Shown here in pieces: positions 10,480 to 21,433 of a DNA stretch of 64,000 nt. The stretch is from Siphonodentalium dalli. Its lineage: Eukaryota; Mollusca; Scaphopoda; Gadilida; Siphonodentaliidae. A program made the position numbers and the translations under genes. A model generated the notes under the pieces. That model searched no databases, was not told the origin of the DNA, and worked only from the letters and a program-made list of their open reading frames with translations. The stretch spans positions 16,745,739 through 16,809,738 of the forward strand of contig CP136062.1 of the NCBI GenBank assembly GCA_032622095.1. The letters are read 5' to 3'. Within the stretch, counting starts at the first letter, position 1. Each line of letters opens with the position of its first letter.

Positions 10480-10945
10480 AACCAAGTCTGAGTTTAGTGT
10501 GCTTATCATTTGCTGAATGAGGTCCCCGGAGGGTGAATTTAGTGATGCTATCCCACATAGCAGACTATTATCACCAAATTCACCCTCTTGGGACCTCATT
10601 CTGCATGGCCTCTTATGCTATGGCGACATAGACTCAGATTGAAGTTCCCAAATGGTGAATATTGTGATGTACACCCATTGGGAACCTTGATTAGGCAATG
10701 TGTTGTCTGCCAAATTGGGGATATAGAGAAATTAATCTAAAAAATAAATAGAATCTGTGTGAAGAAGTTTCTATAGAAATTTTATAATAAAGAAACTTTC
10801 CAGAGAAGATGAGGCCAAAGCAGAATGAGGTCCACAGGGGGTGAATTTAATGAGGCTAGTCCGCTATGCGGGTTAGCATCACTAAATTCACCCTCTGGGA
10901 ACCTCATTCTGCAAATGACAGGCACCATATACACAGGCTTGGGAA
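10480..10945. mobile_element. Composite 'AATTCACC' MITE
   Basis: It has the same architecture as 7005-7432: two terminal hairpins (GGTGAATTTAGTGATGCTA.../AATTCACCCTC) around a middle with GAAGTTCCCAAATGGTGAA and TTCTATAGAAATTTTATAAT. The right end reads GCAAATGACAGGCACC. Confidence 0.8.
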
Positions 10946-10954
10946 CTACTGATC

Positions 10955-13504
10955 AATGAGTATTAAGTAAAGAAAGGGTTAAACTTATTATCTGAACATT
11001 CTTAAGGAAACTACTTTTCAATTAATATTTAATAACGGAAGGGTTAAACTTATTATCTGAACATTTCCTAATGGAACTACTCATCAATGAGTATTTAGTA
11101 TAGAAAATGTTAAACTTATTATCTGAACATTTCCTAATGGAAACTACTCGTCAATCAGTATTTAGTAAGGAAAGGGTTAAACGTATTATCTGAACATTTC
11201 CTAATGGAAACTACTCATCAATGAGTATTTAGTAAAGAAAGGGTTAAACTTATTATCTGAACATTTCCTAATGGAACTACTCATCAATGAGTATTTAGTA
11301 TAGAAAATGTTAAACTTATTATCTGAACATTTCCTAATGGAACTACTCATCAATGAGTATTTAGTATAGAAAATGTTAAACTTATTATCTGAACATTTCC
11401 TAAGGGAACTACTCATCCATGAGTATTTAATAAAGAAATGATTAAACTTATTATCTGAACATTTCCTAAGGTAACTACTCATCAATGAGTATTTAGTAAA
11501 GAAAGGATTAAACTTATTATCTGAACATTTCCTAAGGGAACTACTCATCAATGAGTATTTAGTAAAGAAAGGATTAAACTTATTATCTGAACATTTCCTA
11601 AGGGAACTACTCATCAATGAGTATTTAGTAAAGAAAGGATTAAACTTATTATCTGAACATTTCCTAAGGGAACTACTCATCAATGAGTATTTAATAAAGA
11701 AAGGATTAAACTTATTATCTGAACATTTCCTAAGGGAACTACTCATCAATGAGTATTTAGTAAAGAAAGGATTAAACTTATTATCTGAACATTTCCTAAG
11801 GGAACTACTCATCAATGAATATTTAATAAAGAAAGGATTAAACTTATTATCTGAATATTTCCTAAGGGAACTACTCATCAATGAGTATTTAATAAAGAAA
11901 GGATTAAACTTATTATCTGAACATTTCCTAAGGGAACTACTCATCAATGAGTATTTAGTAAAGAAAGGATTAAACTTATTATCTGAACATTTCCTAAGGG
12001 AACTACTCATCAATGAATATTTAATAAAGAAAGGATTAAACTTATTATCTGAACATTTCCTAATGGAACAACTCATCAATGAGTATTTAATAAAGAAAGG
12101 GTCAATCTTATTATCTGAACATTTCCTAAGGGAACTACTCATCAATGAGTATTTAGTAAGGAAAGGATTAAACTTATTATCTGAATATTTCCTAAGGGAA
12201 CTACTCATCAATGAGTATTTAATAAAGAAAGGATTAAACTTATTATCTGAACATTTCCTAAGGGAACTACTCATCAATGAGTATTTAATAAAGAAAGGAT
12301 TAAACTTATTATCTGAATATTTCCTAAGGGAACTACTCATCAATGAGTATTTAGTAAGGAAAGGGTTAAACTTATTATCTGAACATTTCCTGAGGGAACT
12401 ACTCGTCAATGAGTATTTAGTAAAGAAAGGGTTAAACTTATTATCTGAACATTTCCTAATGGAAACTACTCATCAATGAGTATTTAGTAAAGAAAGGGTT
12501 AAACTTATTATCTGAACATTTCCTAATGGAAACTACTCATCAATGAGTATTTAGTATAGAAAATGTTAAACTTATTATCTGAACATTTCCTAACGGAACT
12601 ACTCATCAATGAGTATTTAATAAAGAAAGGATTAAACTTATTATCTGAATATTTCCTAAGGTAACTACTCATCAATGAGTATTTAATAAAGAAAGGATTA
12701 AACTTATTATCTGAATATTTCCTAAGGGAACTACTCATCAATGAGTATTTAGTAAGGAAAGGGTTAAACTTATTATCTGAACATTTCCTGAGGGAACTAC
12801 TCGTCAATGAGTATTTAGTAAGGAAAGGGTTAAACTTATTATCTGAACATTTCCTAATGGAAACTACTCATCAATGAGTATTTAGTAAAGAAAGGGTTAA
12901 ACTTATTATCTGAACATTTACTAAGGTAACTACTCATCAATGAGTATTTAATAAAGAAAGGGTTAAACTTATTATCTGAACATTTCCTGAGGGAACTACT
13001 CATCAGTGAGTATTTAGTATAGAAAGGGTTAAACTTATTATCTGAACATTTCCTAATGGAAACTACTCATCAATGAGTATTTAGTAAAGAAAGGGTTAAA
13101 CTTATTATCTGAACATTTCCTAATGGAAACTACTCATCAATGAGTATTTAGTAAAGAAAGGATTAAACTTATTATCTGAACATTTACTAAGGTAACTACT
13201 CATCAATGAGTATTTAATAAAGAAAGGGTTAAACTTATTATCTGAACATTTCCTGAGGGAACTACTCATCAGTGAGTATTTAGTATAGAAAGGGTTAAAC
13301 TTATTATCTGAACATTTCCTGAGGGAACTACTCATCAATGAGTATTTAGTAAAAGAAGGGTTAAACTTATTATCTGAACATTTCATGAGGCAACTACTCG
13401 TCAATGAGTATTTAGTGAAAAAAAGAATTAAACTTATTATCTGAACATTTTCTGAGGGAACTACTCATCAATGAGTATTAAGTAAAGAAATGGTTAAACT
13501 TATA
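10955..13504. repeat. 66-bp minisatellite, about 38 copies, derived from a TTAACCCTTT MITE end
   Basis: The unit reads AACTTATTATCTGAACATTT, CCTAAGGGAACTACTCATCA, ATGAGTATTTAGTAAAGAAA then GGGTT. Most copies are 66 bp (some 67). Read on the minus strand the unit begins TTAACCCTTTCTTTACTAAA, the terminus of the TTAA MITE at 50790-51040. Because 66 is a multiple of 3, frames such as 12409-11201 (minus) stay open for up to 402 codons with a 22-residue period. I regard these as repeat artefacts, not genes. A further isolated copy lies at 14917-14985. Confidence 0.95.
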
Positions 13505-14628
13505 CAGGGCTGGCAGTCTAGAAAATCCAGGATGGCTATTAATAGCCCTCCTAGGGGGGCTATAGCCCTCCTCAACTTTTAAAGTTATGATTTATTTTAT
13601 CTGAGTTACCACTGCCGTTAGTTTGTCTATTTTTGATGTTGTTTAACTCCATCTAAATTAATTTTGTTATGTGGAAACAAAATGTCCAGAGTTGTGAATG
13701 TAAAATTCCCCACAGTAATTATGGTGTGGTGAATATTTAACTTTGTTTTATATGTTATGATAATTTATATGAACCAGAAACAAAATGTAAGAGTGTTTGT
13801 ACTCAACAATTTGTCAGTCGGTGTCCGACCCATGCAACGAAATCGGGTGAGTTTGTCCATGCTAAAAGCATTCTCCATGAAAGTGTAATTTTACATAAAA
13901 TACACAATCAAGAACAATATTAAATCCAGTATATTTACACTTGAATACAGTTACAAATGGCTGCTTTATTTCTCAAAGTAATCCATATTCCATCACCGAT
14001 CGCAGACTGCTGCTTCCAGCGGTCAAGTCGCTCTCTATAGATTTACTGGGTGTTTGCAATTGGGGACATAGAGAATAGTTTCTGAACTTTAATAATTGAA
14101 TAACAGTGTAAACAAGAATACTTGGAGACATTTAGCTAATTATATTAAAATATTGTCAATCGAAGCGAGAAAAGACGGTTACCAGCTAAATACAATTTTC
14201 ACTGATAGGAACTGGAAACGGAACGAAAAGTTGAACTCAATTGAGACAGTGACATTTGGTTCTCACTATCCACAAACATGTGTTGATTGTATCCAGTGAA
14301 ATATATTGTAAGCTCAATCTTATGAAGAGAAATAATTTATTTTGTTCTTAAAATGTGTGAGATTCGATCAAAAGATCTGATTTACGAAACAGTTCGTTCC
14401 GGAATTTAATGATTCAAATATAATGCCCATTTGACATTACCATCAGGTCACGCATGCGCACACTGTACAATATAATTACGATTTAGAGGCAGTATTTTAC
14501 TCATTAAACACAATAAAATAACTAAATAATAAATGTCCTATCGTAGACGAGGCGGGCTATAAAAAGCCCGCTTGGAAAATTCTAGGCGGGCTGTAGGTGG
14601 GCAGCCCGCCATGAGATTTCCAGGCCTG
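13505..14628. mobile_element. hAT-like non-autonomous element (1.1 kb) inserted at the edge of the 66-bp array
   Basis: The left end CAGGGCTGG and the right end CCAGGCCTG are imperfect inverted repeats, and the adjoining interiors share GGGCTATAGCCC-like and GGCGGGCTATAAAAAGCCCG hairpins. CTTATA directly abuts both ends (13499-13504 and 14629-14634), a probable 6-bp target duplication. The short frames inside show no transposase. Confidence 0.6.
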
Positions 14629-14702
14629 CTTATATGCCCATGTTGCAATATTGGGTAGAATACGCCCTGTCACCAACTCCGGGCCATATTTGATTCACGA
14701 GT

Positions 14703-14845
14703 TCCGGTTCCGTGGTTTTAGTGCTACAGGTCAAAGTTTTGGAGTAACATTCCATATATGGAAGTCATGAATAATTCAAAAGCTCCATATATGGAATTGC
14801 TACTCCAAAACTTTGACCATGCAGTAGCACTAAACCATGGAACCA
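14703..14845. repeat. Foldback / inverted repeat
   Basis: GGTTTTAGTGCTACAGGTCA...TTTGGAGTAACATTCCATAT pairs with ATATGGAATTGCTACTCCAA...TAGCACTAAACCATGG. It is a near-perfect hairpin of about 60-bp arms. Confidence 0.85.
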
Positions 14846-15022
14846 GTGCTGGATGAATCTTTGAAACCACAGAACGGAGCTGGATGAATCCAATACGGCC
14901 ACGACCCAGTGATCTCACTTATTATCTAAACATTTTCTGAGGGAACTACTCATCATTGAGTATTCAATAACAAAGGGTTAATGGATTAAAGTTTGTTTAA
15001 AACATTCTTTTTTTGTTTACAG

Positions 15023-15203
15023 TTTCTCCACATTCCTCATTCCTCCCAGAGAATGCGATGTATTACTCAAAAACGGCATCTTACGTCTGGCTAATATCCA
15101 GTGACCGAACTGCTGAACTTGCAAAAGCTGAGTGTAGTTTGTATGAAGGACATCTGACCGTTCCTCATGACATGCAAATGACCACATTCATCGAAACATC
15201 GCT
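15023..15203 (+). CDS. CTLD2, first-half exon
   Basis: The acceptor TTTTTGTTTACAG is strong and the donor is TCGCT|GTGAGT. Phases are 1 in and 2 out, and the length of 181 nt is identical to the CTLD1 and CTLD6 first halves. The translation lacks the N-terminal cysteine pair of long-form CTLDs (SFLPENAMYYSKTASYVWLI) but keeps the helix with KAECSLYEGHLTVPHD, so it is a short-form CTLD. Its partner is at 15557. Confidence 0.9.
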
Positions 15204-15271
15204 GTGAGTAAAATTATTATTATATTTATTTAACCCTTTCTGTACTAGAAGGCGTTATAGACCGTGAGCTA

Positions 15272-15385
15272 CAGTAATGCCCTAAATAATCGGCTTCTTA
15301 AGCACAGCAGAATTATGGGTAATTTTTCAGGATTTAGTTGGAAATATGGCTCTCAGTGAGAGCTTTCCGATGAATGGCAACAAGT
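15272..15385. mobile_element. TA-type foldback MITE, truncated
   Basis: The left arm starts CAGTAATGCCCTAAATAATC after TA. The right arm is cut off after GAATGGCAACAAGTTATAG. It lies in the short CTLD2 intron. Confidence 0.8.
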
Positions 15386-15556
15386 TATAGACAGTGAGCT
15401 ACCATATGGCTGTCCTCCCCCTATGCATATTTTTGCCGACTATGTTTTTTCGATAGATGGAGGCCATTGAATCCAAGATGGGTGCCAAAATTGAATATCT
15501 GACAGGTTGATAGGTGACGTCCCTGATATTATATGGATTTATTTTATTTTATGCAG

Positions 15557-15786
15557 GTTGACAGGTGGCGTCCCTGATATGATATGGATTGGATTAACCA
15601 AGGAAGGAAGCGATTGGTTGGATTGGGAAGATGAATCTATATTCTCAAAACACTGGATCAATGGCAGTGACTTCAACCAAACGACAGGGGATCCTCATGG
15701 ACTTTGTGCCGTTCAGAATACCACGTCGTGGGATTGGGAGGCTAGATTGTGCAACGAAAACCACTCGTTCATCTGCGAGAGCCACT
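15557..15786 (+). CDS. CTLD2, second-half exon
   Basis: The acceptor is TTTTATGCAG|G and the donor CCACT|GTGAGT. Phases are 2 in and 1 out. The translation contains MIWIGLTKEGSDWLDWEDES, the canonical WIGL strand and acidic loop, then GLCAVQNTTSWDWEARLC and HSFICESH at the C-terminus. Three conserved cysteines are visible. The EPN/QPD position is absent (SDFNQTTGDP). Sequons NGS, NQT, NTT and NHS suggest heavy N-glycosylation. A near-duplicate of the exon's first bases (GGTTGATAGGTGACGTCCCT) sits just upstream at about 15506 and may be a small acceptor-edge duplication. Confidence 0.92.
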
Positions 15787-16137
15787 GTGAGTAAACATTT
15801 GAATCCTCTTTATGTATGCCCCAGACCTAAGCCTCTGCGAATATTCGGTATTGAAAATGATATTCGAATTAACCACAGTATTTAATTAATATTCGATTCG
15901 ACAATTGACAGCGAATATATCTATTGAACATCTCTGTTTATCTTTGCGATGCTATATAACATCAGAATATTTCCCGGACATAAATGTGATTGGTCATATC
16001 ATAAAGCAGTGTTCTGTGAGAAATTCACGTCCGTGTCATCAATGTAGAGACATCAACATCCCCTCATAAGAATACATGTAGCTGTTTACCTTGAAGGTCC
16101 CTTTTACCTTGCTGCCCAACCTAGAAAGTAGTGACTT
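15787..16137. other. Intronic sequence, nothing recognised
   Basis: No exon or repeat family is recognised. Confidence 0.4.
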
Positions 16138-16476
16138 CAAGCGCTTACAGACAAGCCTGATTATAGCGGGCTAGCTTCACTAAATTCACTGTCTGGGGAC
16201 CTCATTCTGCTTAGGCCTCATCTTCTCTGGAAAGTTTTTTCATTATAAAATTTCTGTAGAAACATAGATTCTAATTCTTTTTTATTTTAGTTTCTCTATA
16301 TCCCCAAATTAGCAGACGACACATTGCATAATCAAGGTTCCCAATGGGTGTACATCACCATATTCACCATTTGGGAACTTCAATCTGATTCGGTCTCCAA
16401 TAGCAGATGAGGCCTTGCAGAATGAGATCCCCAGAGGGTGAATTTAGTGATGCTAGCCTGCTGTGCGGGATAGTGT

Positions 16477-18073
16477 CAGACCTGTTAACTTTCAAAATTG
16501 GAAATAGGAGGCCCCCACCCCCTCTTTTCGTACGCCGTATTCCATGCCCTGTTATGAGGTACGCCGTATTCTGGGCCCTCTGTTAGGAGGTATTCGGTAT
16601 TCCAAAATTACCGGTATTCGTACGCCAACTTCCAAAAAATGATGTTTCATATATTTTTATGTATTCCATATGGCTGTTAACTGGTATTCCGTATTCCACC
16701 CTCTGTGTTAAGAGGTATTCCGTATTCCGGGTGGGGTGGGGGTGGGGGCCTCAAATAGGGTCAGATTTGTCGTCAGAAATAGGGAGATTTAGTGAAAAAA
16801 AATTTCAATGTCAGTATCATGGGAAAATCTTCATATTTTCCATTTAAATGTCATGTGGACTGTTTGTTGCATTGGGTTTGCATCTGCTATTTAACCCTTT
16901 ACCCAACAGAACGGCCCTGTGCCAATGCATTCTCTTATATATGCGAGTCAACCATAGGTCGCCTCGCATATATAAGAGAATGCATTGGCTTAACACATAT
17001 TAAAAATGATAAAATTGTCAAAGAATGTAGAAAAATATTATAAAAATTGTTAAAAAATGTAAGAAAAAATTATAAAATTGTTGAAGAATGTAAGAAAAAA
17101 TGGTAAAAAGTGTTTTTTTTAGGCCAATGCATTCTCTTATATATGCGAGGCGACCTATGGTCGACTCGCATATATAAGAGAATGCATTGGCACAGGGCAT
17201 AACTGTAACCATCACAATGTGGTCAATGAACCGGTTCCAATGATAACCATATTTGTATGGTGTTATTGAGACAGACCGAAGATATTTTAGGCTGTTGAAG
17301 CTTTATTTGGGCGTTTTTGGCCGGTTTGTTGGGTAAAGGGTTAACGGCCTTGGCCTGTTGACACTGAGTGTTTCACTGAACAATTGGGAATCAATTACGA
17401 TTTTCCGGTTACGGATCACTTTTTATTTCGAACAAGGCAATAGCAACGATTAAACTATATTTGATTTGTATACCATAAAATGGTACTCTTGGATAATTTG
17501 ATCGCCAAATATATTCAGTAACATCAGGTAACATCGGTGAATTTAAAGAGAGTACGCATTGTTGATAATATTTTAGGTCCGCTCGATTCGCGTTCTGTTA
17601 TTGCATATACAAAAACACGGAATACCAACAAGACGGAAACGGAACTTTCACCAACACAAAAAACAAAAAAAGTTTAATGGGCAATATAATAATTTGAGTC
17701 GGCGGTTTTAAAAGCAGTCGGTCGGGACGAGCAGAAACCTACACTTTATTAAGTGTTGCCAAAAAGGAGGGCTTCTTGTTTGATATATTATAATCCTTGA
17801 CTGGACATTGAAGACAGCATTTACTTACTCAATGCTGTTAAACAAAAGACAGTCTACATTGTGTTAACATTTTGTCACTGTTTGACAGGCAGGCGATATA
17901 TTCCTAATTGATTTGTAACGCTATAGAGTGCACGGCTTATCGCTTGCTACAGCCATCGGCTAATTTTGGTTTTATCTTTTGAATCGGGAGATTTCGTTTC
18001 CCGATTGGGAGCACAGGAGAAATGACACAAAATCGGGAGACTCCCGCCGACATCGGGATAGTAAACAGGTCTG
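16477..18073. mobile_element. hAT-like element, 1.6 kb, with 8-bp target duplication
   Basis: The termini are CAGACCTGTTAACT and AGTAAACAGGTCTG, matching at 13 of 14 positions as inverted repeats. The 8 bases outside are GATAGTGT on the left and GATAGCGT on the right, a target duplication with one later change. The left part repeats GGTATTCCGTATTCC phrases. A TTAA MITE (16891-17344) is nested inside. No transposase is visible. Confidence 0.85.
16891..17344. mobile_element. piggyBac-like TTAA MITE with two palindromic cores
   Basis: It runs from TTAACCCTTTACCCAACAG to GTTGGGTAAAGGGTTAA. Two copies of the CAATGCATTCTCTTATATAT palindrome in opposite orientation flank an AT-rich middle. The stretch after the second palindrome (CATAACTGTAACCATCACAA...) occurs, inverted, at the left of the copy at 28081-28480. 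Confidence 0.9.
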
Positions 18074-18156
18074 GATAGCGTCCCTAAATTCACCCTCTGG
18101 GAACCTCATTCTGCAAATGTCAGCACTCTAAACTCAGGCTGGGTATGAACCCAGTA

Positions 18157-18353
18157 CAGTAATGACCTAATTAATCGACTCCTTAACCATAGCAGAATTA
18201 TGGGTAACTTTTCAGGATTTAGTCGGAAATATAGCTTGTTGAGCTCTCCCAGAGAGCTTTCCGATGAATGGCAAAGCATATTTCCAACTAAATCCTGAAA
18301 AGTTACCCATAATTCTGCTGTGGTTAAGGAGTTGATTATTTAGAGCATTAATG
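18157..18353. mobile_element. TA-type foldback MITE
   Basis: It starts CAGTAATGACCTAATTAATC after TA and ends TTTAGAGCATTAATG before TA, with foldback arms throughout. One arm has a small deletion near GCAAAGCATATTTCC. Confidence 0.85.
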
Positions 18354-18399
18354 TATATGATGGAATAACAGTTCATCTACCACAGGCTTGCAAACATGG

Positions 18400-18752
18400 T
18401 GCCGGACATTTGCAGAATGAGGTAGCCATTCTCAACGACTTGGCCATTTCCGCTTTGGTATATGTGGTATGTAGGCCTACTATGATCCGGGGAACAATAT
18501 GGGCGGGTCCAATTTCACATGGACCTCGACCGATCCGACTCAAATTTGGTATGTAGGCCTACTTTGACACCGGGAACAATATGGGCGGGTACAATTTCAT
18601 GTGCGACCATGTCCTTGACCTTGACCTCGCTGATATACACTCATATAGGCATGTTTCTGGACCGATCGTCCAGACGCTGTACATTCTGCCCAGACGGAGG
18701 CGATCACAAAGAATCCCTTAATAGCCCGGACGAAGTCAGGCACATCAGCTAG
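18400..18752 (+). mobile_element. Helitron-like 3' part
   Basis: It ends with a GCCCGGACGAAGTCAGGC hairpin, a short spacer and CTAG followed by T, the Helitron 3' signature. A near-duplicate follows at 18755-19030 and is cut off by a palindromic MITE. Both contain GGAACAATATGGGCGGG and CCGATCG phrases. The 5' TC end was not located. The terminus matches that of the 60171-62580 group. Confidence 0.6.
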
Positions 18753-18754
18753 TA

Positions 18755-19030
18755 TATTATATATTTTGGAACTTCTGTCTATGTATCGAATTTGGTATAT
18801 AGGCCTACTTTGATCCCTGGAACAATATGGGTGGTTCCAATTTCACGTGCGACCGTGTCCTTGACCTCGCTCATATAGGCATGTTTCTGAACCGATCGAA
18901 CAATATTTTTTTCTTTCTCATAATACTTTTCAACGTTGTTCGCTCAGTATTGTTCAAGTCCAGACGCTAAATATTCTGCCCAGATGGAGGCGATCAGAAA
19001 GAAATCCCTAAATAGCCCGGATAAAGATCC
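18755..19030 (+). mobile_element. Second, truncated copy of the Helitron-like sequence
   Basis: TTTGGTATATAGGCCTACTT and ATAGCCCGGATAAAG correspond to the preceding unit, but the CTAG terminus is missing. The copy stops at the palindrome at 19035. Confidence 0.55.
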
Positions 19031-19034
19031 TGTG

Positions 19035-19400
19035 CCTGTGCCAATGCATTCTCTTATATATGCGAGTCGACCATAGGTCGCCTCGCATATATAAGAGAAT
19101 GCATTGGCCTAACAATTTTTTATCAATTTTTCTTACATTCTTTTAACAATTTTTACCATTTAAAAAAAAAACATTCTTACATTCTTCAACCGTTTTTTTT
19201 TATAATTTTTTCTTATACTCTTTAACAATTTTTATAATTTTTTTATAATTTTTTCTTTACATTCTTTAACAATTTTTATAATTTTTTCTCATTATTTTTA
19301 TATTTTTTTCAATATTCTTACATTCTTTTGACAATTTTTCAATTTTTTTTTATAAATATCATGTTTGCAGGACTGTAGTAGATGAACTCTTATTAAAGAT
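19035..19400. mobile_element. Palindromic MITE fragment with AT-rich tail
   Basis: One intact TGCCAATGCATTCTCTTATA palindrome is followed by TTTTTCTTACATTCTTTAAC-type repeats as in the interiors of related MITEs. The second palindrome is absent. Confidence 0.7.
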
Positions 19401-19653
19401 CCTGTGCCAATGTGCTAGTTTCATATAATTGAGAAACTGTCAACTTAAGATTACTGGAATGCAAATAATTGCCACATAATTAAACCCCAAAATCAATCAG
19501 CAGATGATCATATACTAAAACTGGTTTTAACTTATGTGTGTAGTTGTCCTCGACTATATATACTAGTATAGAAATCACCGGTGATAACCGTCCACTATTC
19601 CTGGAGTTATGACTCTTGTCGACTTTGCTGATTATTTTACACAGAATGCCAGT

Positions 19654-20526
19654 CAGGGACCAGCCTAGACCATATTTTCAGGGCGAAATGACTTCGCCCT
19701 ACTATCAAAATAAGGCGAAGTGGCCGTTCTATAGGGCGAAGTGAGTCTACAAAACTTAAATTGAACAGTACTACGACAGGAGTCGCTATAGAACGAAAAT
19801 AGGAGAGATGTAATATGTCAATTAAACTTATGAAACAATGGTTGAAATATGGAGTCTTTATGTTCACTTCATGACCCTAATAACTATTAATAATACCCAA
19901 ACATAATTGTGAGAGGATAGCAGCATTTTATATCGTAATTGTGGGAGAATGACAAGATTTTATTTCATATTTTTCGGGTTTTTTAAAATGCCAACAATAT
20001 TTATCAAACCGAAACGAAACGAAATCATGAACACTTTCACTGCGCTCTATTAGTAATCCCGTTTGAAAATTTAATATGCTTCACAAATGAATTTGTTTTA
20101 AAATTTCTTTAACCAAACTCCATAGAGGGAGTGATGAACTGACACATTGTGAGAGCTGTGAGTTGTAATCTTCATTGTAAGGTGTGGTAATCACGGTAAT
20201 CTAAAAATCACAACAACCAGATTAACACTTGAGGCCCGACGATGTTTTCACAGCTGCCAGTAATCAGACTCCGTTGTCAACATGCTTCCAGATTGGAGCA
20301 ATACAGGTGTTAATTGTTTTACAACACCCTGATAGTGGAGTATTGTGTGCAATCACTGTTGACAGTTGTAAATTATCATAAATTATTTGGGGAATTTTGC
20401 CGATTTTCGTCAGTCAACTTTGGAATTTTCAGGGCGACTTGAACTTCGCCCGACTGCAAAAATAAGGCGAAGCAGACGGCGGTAGGGTGAAGAAGTCGCC
20501 CACGTCGCCCTCTCGGCTGGTCCCTG
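19654..20526. mobile_element. hAT-like element, 873 bp, perfect 8-bp target duplication
   Basis: The termini are CAGGGACCAGCC and GGCTGGTCCCTG, flanked by ATGCCAGT on both sides (19646-19653 and 20527-20534). Subterminal GGGCGAA/TTCGCCC hairpins occur at both ends. No transposase frame is seen. Confidence 0.92.
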
Positions 20527-20764
20527 ATGCCAGTGGAACCTCTCAATTGGCATTGAGGAGGGGGGGGGGGGTAAAAAATTATTTTATTCATGTGGAGAAA
20601 CCCACACCGTAAATGCTCAGAGTGATCAGATATCTTTTTTTGAAATTTGTTATTTCCGTAGATATGTGTTAATTATACTATAGTTGACTGTGGTTAGCAT
20701 TATTTTAGGGCAATGAATCGATTCTGATAACTAGCGGAATTTAAAAAAAATGTTATTAAGATAA

Positions 20765-21180
20765 TTATACCCCCATCCCAAAAGATGGCGGGTATATTGG
20801 ATTACATGGGTCTGTCTGATGTACCATCCATATGTCTCTCCGTCCGCTCATATATCTCAATCATGGGTTGTCAGATCTCGATGAAATTTGGTATGCAGGT
20901 TTCGCATCAGGTGGGCTATCAAAAGAGGGTTCATTGACATTGTTCACATTTTCCATTCAAGAGTTATCCCTCTTTGTTTAATTGAAAATGTTGGATTTCC
21001 ATCCGTCCGCTCTTATATCTCAACCATGGGTCAACGGACCTCAATGAAATTTGGTATGTGGATTTGGCATCATGAGGGCTTTCAAAAGAGGGTTCATTGA
21101 CATTGTTCACATGTTCACATTTTCCTATCAGGAGTTATCCTTCTTTCTTTATCTGAGAATGTTGGATTTCCGTCTGTCAT
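20765..21180. repeat. Dispersed repeat with TACCCCCATCCC start
   Basis: It is the same family as 6690-6985: TATACCCCCATCCCAAAAGA, GGCGGGTATATTGGATTACA, then two internal copies of CATCCGTCCGCTC...GTTATCC. Confidence 0.65.
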
Positions 21181-21322
21181 TTGATAGAATTGTCAAGTAA
21201 TTTGTTCATGCATTTATCACATTTGTTATCACAATTTGGTTTCCAACCTGCCCATATATCAATTGGGGTATCCCAGCACCTGTGGTGCAACCTCTTGTTG
21301 ACAATAAATTGTTTTTCTTCAG

Positions 21323-21433
21323 ATATTGATAACTGTGTGCCGAACAGATGTCAGAACGGAGGAACTTGTATGGATCAGATTAACAGCTATAAATGTCAAT
21401 GTCAACCTAACTACAATGGAACGCACTGCGAGG
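21323..21433 (+). CDS. EGF1, calcium-binding-type EGF-like exon
   Basis: The acceptor is GTTTTTCTTCAG|AT and the donor CGAGG|GTACGT. It is a symmetrical 1-1 module of 111 nt. Six cysteines are in EGF spacing: NCVPNRCQNGGTC, then MDQINSYKCQC and NGTHC. The start YIDNC resembles the cbEGF N-terminal motif, and CMDQINSYKCQC fits C-x-[D/N]-x4-[F/Y]-x-C-x-C, the consensus for Asp/Asn beta-hydroxylation and calcium binding. It sits between CTLD2 and CTLD3 as a rigid spacer (inference). Confidence 0.92.

Larger units (their letters stand above)
16138..18147. mobile_element. Composite 'AATTCACC' MITE split by a hAT-like insertion
   Basis: The left part (16138-16476) and right part (18074-18147) together reconstitute the composite family: AATTCACTGTCTGGGGACC at the left, GGTGAATTTAGTGATGCTAG before the break, and AATTCACCCTCTGGGAACC with CTAAACTCAGGCT after it. 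The break falls in the loop of the terminal hairpin. Confidence 0.85.

Noticed and set aside
11201-12409. 402-codon minus-strand frame with 22-residue repeats, and the 138-codon + frame at 12063
   Set aside because: The 66-bp repeat length keeps the frame open. No domain, signal peptide or splice context is seen, and the unit derives from a MITE end.
10955-13504. CRISPR-like array (regular repeats)
   Set aside because: Units are contiguous with no unique spacers, and the genome is eukaryotic. The same applies to 44301-47898 and 3003-3890.
14096-14299. 67-codon + frame inside the hAT-like element
   Set aside because: No transposase or other domain motif is recognisable.
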